Assembly (NCBI GenBank): GCA_001919995.1
Contig: MNIY01000143.1
Location: 1 to 10,304, forward strand
DNA from: Ktedonobacter sp. 13_1_20CM_4_53_11
GTDB taxonomy: Bacteria > Chloroflexota > Ktedonobacteria > Ktedonobacterales > Ktedonobacteraceae
Reading direction: 5' to 3'
Length of the DNA: 10,304 bases
A program made the position numbers and the translations under genes. Positions 5,842 to 10,304 of this stretch are shown piece by piece. The notes under the pieces are model-generated. The model was not told the DNA's origin, ran no database searches, and was given only the letters and a program-made list of their open reading frames with translations. Every line of letters begins with the position of its first letter. Positions within the stretch are counted from its first letter, which is position 1.

Positions 5842-6480
5842 CTAGAAGTGCGGTCCTCCCCCAGTATCATTTGCCAACGAGGCGCGCCTGGGAATTGGGC
5901 GAGCAGGTACAGGCATGTCGTCGAGCGCCACTTCGGGGTCTTCGTACTGTTCTTTTGCCTCTGCCCCGTTTTCCTCCTCTGGCTCTGCTATCTCTAAACT
6001 TTCGAGGCCCTTCTCTATACTGAGAATAGTACGGCTGACATCCATTTCGATACTGGCGAGGTGATCCTTGAGGTTGCTCAAGGTCTCAGCGACATAGTTA
6101 TCTGCGTCGGCTTTGAGTTGCTCGCCATGCTCTTCAGCTTTTACTACTACTGAGCGCGCTCGTTCTTCAGCCTGTCGTACAAGTTCGTGCGAGCGCGCTT
6201 CCGCGGTGCGCAGGAGCCCTTCCCTGTTCATAGCCCGTTCGGTCTCTTCGCGCGCACGTGTCAAGAGCGTGGAGGCGTCGGACTGAGCCTGTGCGAGAAT
6301 GCGCTCTTTCTCCTGAATGATGCGCCGTGCCTGCTTGATTTCATCGGGAATAGAGGTGCGCATCTGATCAACAATGTTGAGGATATCTCCCTCTTTGATC
6401 ATAATTTGGTTGACCAGTGGCATTCTCTTGCTGTTTGCAATGAGATTCTCCAGACGATCTACTAGATAGAGTATATCCAT
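5842..6480 (-). CDS. SepIVA/DivIVA-like coiled-coil protein (probable envelope growth or division factor)
   Basis: A 212-residue, mostly helical protein. Residues 1-50 (MDILYLVDRLENLI... through a PLVNQIMIKEGDILNIVDQMRTSIPDEI pattern) resemble the N-terminus of mycobacterial SepIVA, where a similar GDVLELIDDIKDAIPGEL stretch occurs. Residues about 47-150 are a long Arg/Glu/Ala coiled coil with repeated AExRAR-type units, followed by KADADNYVAETLSNLKDHL, again like SepIVA. The C-terminus (about 165-212) is acidic and then Pro/Arg-rich, likely disordered. Position between coaD and yceD/rpmF also matches the actinobacterial neighbourhood of SepIVA. ATP synthase subunit b-like annotation is the usual false alternative for such coiled coils; there is no membrane anchor. 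The ATG at 6480 follows GGAGG by seven bases. Confidence 0.78.
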   Translation of the reverse strand: MDILYLVDRLENLIANSKRMPLVNQIMIKEGDILNIVDQMRTSIPDEIKQARRIIQEKERILAQAQSDASTLLTRAREETERAMNREGLLRTAEARSHELVRQAEERARSVVVKAEEHGEQLKADADNYVAETLSNLKDHLASIEMDVSRTILSIEKGLESLEIAEPEEENGAEAKEQYEDPEVALDDMPVPARPIPRRASLANDTGGGPHF

Positions 6481-6505
6481 AGTGTTCCCTCCGTTCCCTA
6501 CTATG

Positions 6506-6605
6506 CTGCTGAAACCTGTTGAATGGAAGCTTCTCCAGCATGCGAACTCATGCGAGAGAATTCCATCAAAATCTATCCGAAATTGCGAGAGATTTTTTTC
6601 AGCAG
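6506..6605. repeat. Nested palindromic element between coaD and the SepIVA-like gene
   Basis: Outer arms CTGCTGAAA (6506-6514) and TTTCAGCAG (6597-6605) are perfectly complementary. Inside, 6523-6566 folds as three stacked stems: ATGGAA/TTCCAT, TTCTC/GAGAA and GCATG/CATGC, 16 pairs in all, with a 6-base loop. TGCGAGAGA also occurs twice directly (6551-6559 and 6584-6592), 33 bases apart. No U-tract follows in either direction. It would lie in the coaD 3' region and the leader of the SepIVA-like gene. Confidence 0.55.
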
Positions 6606-6617
6606 GATGATGGCGTG

Positions 6618-7130
6618 CTACGGATTCAGTTTATGTTGTAGTGCTTTCAAGACGACAGTGGGAAGCATACCGTCGACATCTCCGCCCAGGCGAGCAACTT
6701 CTTTTAACAATGATGAGCTTACAAAGAGTTGCTCCAGGTTGGTTAATAAGCAAAAAGTTTCAATTTCGGGAGCGAGCTTGCGATTCATCAATCCCTGCTG
6801 AAACTCCGCTTCAAAGTCGTTGGGCGAGCGGAGCCCTTTGATAATGACCTGCCCTCCCACAGAACGGACATAATCTACCAGGAGTGCAGTAAATTTCTCG
6901 ACGCGTACATTACTCATGCCTTCGGAGGCAATGACCTCTTGCCAGAGTGACACGCGTTCTTCTGCCGAAAAGAGCAAATTTTTTGCCGGATGGGCATAGA
7001 CGGCGATAATCAGTGTGTCAAAGTGCTGCGCTGCTCGCCTGGCGATATCGAGATGGCCATGTGTGAGTGGATCGAAGCTACCCGGATACACGGCAATCTG
7101 TCTTCGCTTTTCATCATTGCTCACGCTCAT
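6618..7130 (-). CDS. coaD: Phosphopantetheine adenylyltransferase CoaD
   Basis: Catalyses ATP plus 4'-phosphopantetheine to dephospho-CoA and PPi, the fourth step of CoA synthesis. The 170 residues belong to the nucleotidyltransferase fold: PGSFDPLTHGH (16-26) holds the TxGH ATP-binding motif, IIKGLRSPNDFEAEF (96-110) matches the family's RGLR-DFE region, then LMNRKLAPEIET (114-125) and FVSSSLLKEVARLGGDV (136-152), the ISSS-type phosphate-binding loop. Length is normal. The ATG at 7130 is only two to three bases after AAGGGG; a GTG at 7124 has better spacing and would shorten the N-terminus by two residues, so the exact start is open. CoaD provides the precursor of the ACP prosthetic group, fitting with acpP and fabD downstream. 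Confidence 0.97.
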   Translation of the reverse strand: MSVSNDEKRRQIAVYPGSFDPLTHGHLDIARRAAQHFDTLIIAVYAHPAKNLLFSAEERVSLWQEVIASEGMSNVRVEKFTALLVDYVRSVGGQVIIKGLRSPNDFEAEFQQGLMNRKLAPEIETFCLLTNLEQLFVSSSLLKEVARLGGDVDGMLPTVVLKALQHKLNP

Positions 7131-7253
7131 TCCCCTTCAAAACAATTACAGTATACATCAATGAAACGCCAAGTTTGAAAATCCGACTTCATTTAATCAT
7201 ATGTATGGATAATCGGCAATAGGCATGTAGGGCGAGAGATTTGATATCACTCT

Positions 7254-7314
7254 GGGAAACATGAGCTGAGTATTATTATGTCTGTAGAGGTGTGACGCTC
7301 AGCTTTTGTTTCCT
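7254..7314. repeat. Long imperfect hairpin between the membrane protein gene and coaD
   Basis: GGAAACA (7255-7261) pairs with TGTTTCC (7307-7313), then one T/T mismatch and one G-T wobble, then AGCTGAG (7264-7270) with CTCAGCT (7298-7304): 14 standard pairs around a 27-base loop. In the minus-strand transcript it starts shortly after the stop at 7327. No U-tract follows on the minus strand. It may end, stabilise or attenuate the transcript of the membrane protein gene before coaD. Confidence 0.5.
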
Positions 7315-7326
7315 CCTATGTGTGAT

Positions 7327-7710
7327 TTAAGCCGCAGCGGTATTCTTCACAATCCTTCTTGTGCGCCCATTGATCATTTCACCTAGCCCGATTGCTGAGA
7401 GGCCCAGAAGCAGGTGAATCACTTGGATAATCCAGTGGGAAGAGCCAAGGAGCCATTGTTGCTGATATAAGCCAACGATAGCAAGGGCTAAACCCACGAC
7501 GAATGTTGCTAACGCCAGGCCAAAACTGCCGCCCTTGATAAAGCCTTGCGCCAGTCCGATTACCCAAAGGGAGAGTACGGCGATAATACCTATAAGCATG
7601 TGGACAGGGATAAGATTTTCCGCGTTACCTGTCCAGAACAGGATACCTAAAATTATCGCTGCGAGTACAGCTATGCGTAGAACCCATACCGCGACCGTGA
7701 TTACTTTCAT
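7327..7710 (-). CDS. Small four-helix integral membrane protein, function unknown
   Basis: I do not recognise this 127-residue protein. It has four hydrophobic spans at about 5-25, 33-52, 60-82 and 93-110, with short polar links: TGNAEN after span 1, QGFIKGG between spans 2 and 3, and YQQQWLLGSSH between spans 3 and 4. A His-containing VHMLIG starts span 2 and IQVIHLLLG lies in span 4, so two histidines sit in or near the membrane and could bind haem or metal, but this is a guess. The C-terminus is basic (NGRTRRIVKN), probably cytoplasmic. The ATG at 7710 has a strong GGAGGA three bases upstream. It lies between the GH15 gene and coaD and shares no obvious pathway with either. Confidence 0.85.
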   Translation of the reverse strand: MKVITVAVWVLRIAVLAAIILGILFWTGNAENLIPVHMLIGIIAVLSLWVIGLAQGFIKGGSFGLALATFVVGLALAIVGLYQQQWLLGSSHWIIQVIHLLLGLSAIGLGEMINGRTRRIVKNTAAA

Positions 7711-7758
7711 AGGTCCTCCAAGATTGTTGATCTTATTTGTATTTTACAACAACTTCGC

Positions 7759-7774
7759 CAATGAACCTTCATTG
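7759..7774. promoter_or_regulatory. Operator-like palindrome upstream of the membrane protein gene
   Basis: CAATGAA-CC-TTCATTG is a perfect 7-bp dyad in the gap between the GH15 gene and the membrane protein gene, 49-64 bases before the latter's ATG. A possible -10 TAAAAT (7746-7741, minus strand) puts the palindrome over the matching -35 position, where a repressor or activator dimer would act. No good -35 is seen there, which would fit an activator-dependent promoter. Confidence 0.45.
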
Positions 7775-7833
7775 CCCTTCCTGCTTCACAAGAAAACTCT
7801 GCCAACATGATAGCACACTCTCTGGCCCTGCCT

Positions 7834-9825
7834 CTAACCTGTCGGTGCAAACCGGTGGTATTTCCCAATGTACCAGCGCACAGTCAGCACAAACTCAGCA
7901 TGGCTCCAGGTCAGAGGAGATACACTCAAAGGCTCGCTGGTGAATGGGTTCACCTGCTCGGCCATGACCCCGCTGGGGAGGGCGTGCTTAAGCGCCCACT
8001 CCAGGAGCGGTAGGGCCTCGTGCAACTCCTCTATAGTGCTGGCGCAAGCAATCTTGTATTGAGCCAGCCACAAGGTACAGATAAACCAGGGATTCCCCTG
8101 AGCCTGGCTCAGATCATGTGTCACCTGGTAATAATAATCGTTCTCGTAGCGGGGCATGCCCCCGACCTGCGTTTTCACCCACAGTGTTCGCTCAAGTTGT
8201 TGCATGGTACGCTCGATAAGCTCGTCAGTCGCCTGGAACATGCCAAACTGGAAGAGCCCGCATAAGCTGCTGTCGAGCGTTGCATCCTTGTGAAGGGTGC
8301 CATTTTTGTCCACAGTAATCATGCGCAGGAAATGCCCGCGCTCTTCGTCCCACAGGTAGCGCCGCGTAGCCTGCTTGATCTCATCGGCGGCTGTACGGTA
8401 TTTCGTTGCCAGCTCTTCTTCGCCAAATATTGCCGAAAAATTGGCGGCCGCGTCCAGCCCTGCATAGACAGCTGAAGTGGTATAAGTGAGGATGCCAAGT
8501 CGCTCCTCCCACAGATCATAAGAGGGTCCCGGCAGTCGTGTATGCGGTTCGCGATAGCTGGCCAAGAAATCGGCTGCAGGCGTGACCAGTGTGCGGTAGT
8601 GAGGGGCGACAAATTCAACGTCATCAAAGACTCGATAGTGCTGCCACAGGCTGTACAGGACGAGCGCGGTTTCGTCCTCTTGTATGGCAAGCTGCGGGTT
8701 ACCGTCTCGATCCATCCAGGGATGCCAGCTGCTGCCCCAGGAGCGGTCAGGGTTATATTTGTGCAGCAGGTAGCCATCTGGCGTCAGCACCGCGTTACAA
8801 AAATCGTAGAACATGCGCGTGATTTCTGAATATCCCGCGTGGCTTAGCGCATTTGCAACCAGTGCACCATCGCGGGGCCACATATAAGAGTAGCTATCGC
8901 GGGAGAAATGTTCGACATCGGCGTCGTTCGCCGCAATAATAGCTCCATTATAGTCGATCTGTGTGCGTAAAACGAGCAGGCTCCGCTTGTAGAGGTCCAC
9001 CAGTTCCGCCGGGAGGTCCCCGAAATCCTGTTGTTGTTTATTGACCCAGCGATACCAGTAGTTGCGCGTGCGTGTAATGAAACTTTCGGGTCCGTGCTGG
9101 CGTATCCTATTTTCTGACTCTATCACTACATTCAGGTCTGGACCAACTGCCAACCAGTGAAAAGCAATGATCTCCGACCCCGGTGAGATATCTGGCAGAT
9201 GCAGCGCGAGCGTGCCGTCAACGGATCCCTGGGCAATGGGGTTACGGCCCAAAACACCGTCCTCGGCATCCCGCCAGGTTCCCTCTGATCCATTGAATTC
9301 TTTGACGCCTGTTGCCCAGCTGGAAATACCCACATGCGCATTCGTTCCGCTCCCTACTTGCCCATTCATTAAAAAATAGGCTTGCTGCCTGTAAGCTAAA
9401 AGCGCTTGCTCGGACGGATCATATAAGACAGTGTTGCCTTGAGCCGTGTCCAAGATGTGCCAGTCGTAGTGGAAAAAGAGACGCACCTCGCGTGGATGAT
9501 CAGCCTGGTTAGTCACAAAGATTTGACGTAGGAAAATGGCGCGGTAGAAATCTACGCAGTCGCGGAAGATCAGTTGCAATTGCAGTCCTGCATGATGAAG
9601 AGTGACATGGGTAACAAGCGTCTCCTTTTCGTATACCATCTCGCGCTGCCATTCAGGAGCATCCAGCCAGGCAAACTGGTCATCCACCCACACACCGGTA
9701 TGGGAGATATCCCCGGCAGTGTGTATTTCCTGACCCACGTGCGGCCAGTAGATGTCACGCAGGTTATAACTTTTATCAAAATTCAGGAGCAGCCTTCCGT
9801 TTCCTACTGGTAAATCTCGCGGCAT
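7834..9825 (-). CDS. Glycoside hydrolase family 15 protein (glucoamylase/glucodextranase-like)
   Basis: A 663-residue GH15 enzyme that would release glucose from the non-reducing ends of alpha-glucans or a related alpha-glucoside by inversion. Residues 1 to about 265 form the beta-sandwich domain of prokaryotic GH15 proteins; about 270-660 form the (alpha/alpha)6 barrel. The barrel shows SYMWPRDGALVANAL (313-327), QEDETALVLYSLW (382-394), YDLWEER (436-442) with the general acid Glu440 or 441, and MAEQVNP (621-627) with the likely base Glu623, then PLTWSHAEF (637-645). There is no signal peptide or membrane helix, so it is cytosolic and may act on glycogen or imported oligosaccharides; trehalose is also possible in this family. 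The ATG at 9825 has AAGGAG nine bases upstream. Transcription is monocistronic or runs into the membrane gene. Confidence 0.93.
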   Translation of the reverse strand: MPRDLPVGNGRLLLNFDKSYNLRDIYWPHVGQEIHTAGDISHTGVWVDDQFAWLDAPEWQREMVYEKETLVTHVTLHHAGLQLQLIFRDCVDFYRAIFLRQIFVTNQADHPREVRLFFHYDWHILDTAQGNTVLYDPSEQALLAYRQQAYFLMNGQVGSGTNAHVGISSWATGVKEFNGSEGTWRDAEDGVLGRNPIAQGSVDGTLALHLPDISPGSEIIAFHWLAVGPDLNVVIESENRIRQHGPESFITRTRNYWYRWVNKQQQDFGDLPAELVDLYKRSLLVLRTQIDYNGAIIAANDADVEHFSRDSYSYMWPRDGALVANALSHAGYSEITRMFYDFCNAVLTPDGYLLHKYNPDRSWGSSWHPWMDRDGNPQLAIQEDETALVLYSLWQHYRVFDDVEFVAPHYRTLVTPAADFLASYREPHTRLPGPSYDLWEERLGILTYTTSAVYAGLDAAANFSAIFGEEELATKYRTAADEIKQATRRYLWDEERGHFLRMITVDKNGTLHKDATLDSSLCGLFQFGMFQATDELIERTMQQLERTLWVKTQVGGMPRYENDYYYQVTHDLSQAQGNPWFICTLWLAQYKIACASTIEELHEALPLLEWALKHALPSGVMAEQVNPFTSEPLSVSPLTWSHAEFVLTVRWYIGKYHRFAPTG

Positions 9826-9862
9826 GGTCCCATACTCCTTTTCATATCAAATGCTGTGTCTG

Positions 9863-9871
9863 ATTATAGCA
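9863..9871 (-). promoter_or_regulatory. Extended -10 promoter of the GH15 gene
   Basis: TGCTATAAT on the minus strand is a perfect extended -10 (TGn plus TATAAT). The matching -35 position shows only CAAATA, so the extended element would carry recognition. The start would be near 9856, about 31 bases before the GH15 ATG. Confidence 0.65.
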
Positions 9872-9894
9872 TAGCCACAGCCAGCTATTTGTAG

Positions 9895-10085
9895 ATTTCC
9901 TTCTTCCTTGACATCGAGGATGAGTATCGACTGGCCCAGCTTGAAGGCGAGGAAGCCTGGGTGGAGAAGCTCATTGGAGAGATGAAAGACGGAACCCTGA
10001 CAGAAACCTCAGACGGAAGGTTGCCCGTCCAGACCTCGCTCTCCTGGCCACCGAGGAGGGAGACGAAAAGGAATCAGATCGCTAG
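9895..10085 (+). pseudogene. Remnant of a PadR-like regulator C-terminus with a probable frameshift
   Basis: From 9895 the plus strand reads ISFFLDIEDEYRLAQLEG, then EEAWVEKLIGEMKDGTLTET. This resembles the C-terminal helical dimerisation domain of PadR-family regulators (FFLD...E..LA.LE.E.AWLE.LI). Directly upstream is an in-frame stop (9892-9894), so the winged-helix DNA-binding half is missing. The frame stays open to 10143, but around 10011-10020 a second frame gives a more protein-like ending (KVARPDLALLATEEGDEKE, stop at 10083), suggesting a frameshift. A GTG at 9961 could start a 60-residue product, but without SD; expression is doubtful. The family match is by pattern memory only. Confidence 0.4.
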
Positions 10086-10162
10086 CCAGACACGCAAGAG
10101 TGGATCTACTCCTAACAAGGTCGATTGGGACGAGCCGGTGGGGTGAAAGACGAGAACTGTGG

Positions 10163-10188
10163 GAGGCCCTTGAGAACTCAAGGGCCTC
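10163..10188. repeat. Perfect 12-bp GC-rich hairpin
   Basis: GAGGCCCTTGAG-AA-CTCAAGGGCCTC: 12 perfectly paired bases around two loop bases (four if the innermost pair opens). The 7-mer GAGAACT spans the loop (10172-10178) and also occurs at 10152-10158. No U-tract follows on either strand. It lies after the PadR-like remnant and may be a terminator without a tail, a REP-like repeat, or an element end. Confidence 0.55.
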
Positions 10189-10208
10189 TAGCGACGAGCA
10201 GGGTTCGA

Positions 10209-10304
10209 GTGCTGTTATGCGAATCGTGCGCGTCAGGCGAAGACCGGGGAGATATCGATATAGATACGGAGGTCTTGAAGGAGATCGCCCCTCTTGCGCA
10301 AGAT
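10209..10304 (+). CDS. Possible 5' part of a plus-strand gene running past the window (weak)
   Basis: Reading from GTG at 10209, the frame stays open to the window edge and gives an acidic, protein-like stretch that includes CESCASGEDRGDIDIDTEVL and KEIAPLAQD. There is no good SD before the GTG, and the frame is open upstream through the hairpin to before 10150, so the start is unsure. A second frame from ATG 10217 is open too but is Arg-rich and less protein-like. I do not recognise the product. It could equally be another decayed fragment like the neighbouring PadR-like remnant. Confidence 0.22.
   Translation, partial: MLLCESCASGEDRGDIDIDTEVLKEIAPLAQD

Noticed and set aside
5715..6023. 102-residue plus-strand frame across the yceD promoter and the end of the SepIVA-like gene
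   Set aside because: It runs opposite a strong promoter and a coding 3' end, and has no family features.
5842..6480. ATP synthase subunit b/E-like annotation for the coiled-coil protein
   Set aside because: There is no N-terminal membrane helix and no other ATP synthase gene nearby; coiled-coil composition alone explains such similarity.
8319..8777. 152-residue minus-strand frame inside the GH15 gene, and several plus-strand frames opposite GH15, the sigma gene and fabD
   Set aside because: They are fully contained in well-supported genes, have no SD or recognisable domain, and have compositions expected of shadow frames.
10199..10216. GGTTCGAG resembling a tRNA T-arm
   Set aside because: Flanking bases do not form a full T-stem, and no acceptor, D-arm or anticodon arm fits around it.

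Overview
The window reads as chromosomal housekeeping DNA from a free-living bacterium, most likely a Ktedonobacteria-type member of Chloroflexota. This rests on family knowledge rather than a search: mid-range GC by eye, a GH15 glucosidase without signal peptide, an ECF sigma factor paired with a small basic protein, and an actinobacterial-like coaD-sepIVA-yceD gene order. All recognisable intact genes lie on the minus strand, so transcription runs from high to low coordinates. No rRNA, tRNA, CRISPR array or intact mobile element was seen.

Region by region, in the direction of transcription. (a) 10304-9826 holds no intact gene: a degraded PadR-like fragment on the plus strand, a perfect 12-bp hairpin, a possible plus-strand reading frame entering from 10209, and the extended -10 promoter of the next gene. 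(b) 9825-7834 is a 663-residue GH15 glucoamylase-like enzyme. (c) 7710-7327 is a small four-helix membrane protein with an operator-like palindrome upstream and a long hairpin downstream. (d) 7130-5842 is coaD followed by a SepIVA/DivIVA-like coiled-coil protein; a nested palindromic element separates them. (e) 5758-3717 starts with a perfect-consensus promoter and carries yceD (DUF177), rpmF and fabD, with a 13-bp hairpin between rpmF and fabD. (f) 3613-2377 starts with a second near-consensus promoter and carries an Asp23/Gls24 (YqhY-like) gene, nusB and acpP, ending in a 17-bp hairpin directly after acpP. (g) 2217-1158 is an ECF sigma factor whose end overlaps a small basic protein in the anti-sigma position. 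(h) 998-1 is tatA and tatC, the latter cut by the window edge.

The genes make biological sense together. CoaD makes the CoA precursor from which the ACP prosthetic group comes, FabD loads malonyl onto ACP, and AcpP is the carrier. YqhY-like proteins neighbour acetyl-CoA carboxylase genes in Firmicutes. RpmF, YceD and NusB link this lipid supply to ribosome production, and the SepIVA-like protein links it to envelope growth. The usual plsX and fabH between rpmF and fabD, and rnc after acpP, are missing here. I see no clearly new biological system. The most notable points are the SepIVA-like gene in this setting, the series of intercistronic hairpins, and the sigma factor with its long overlapping tail.
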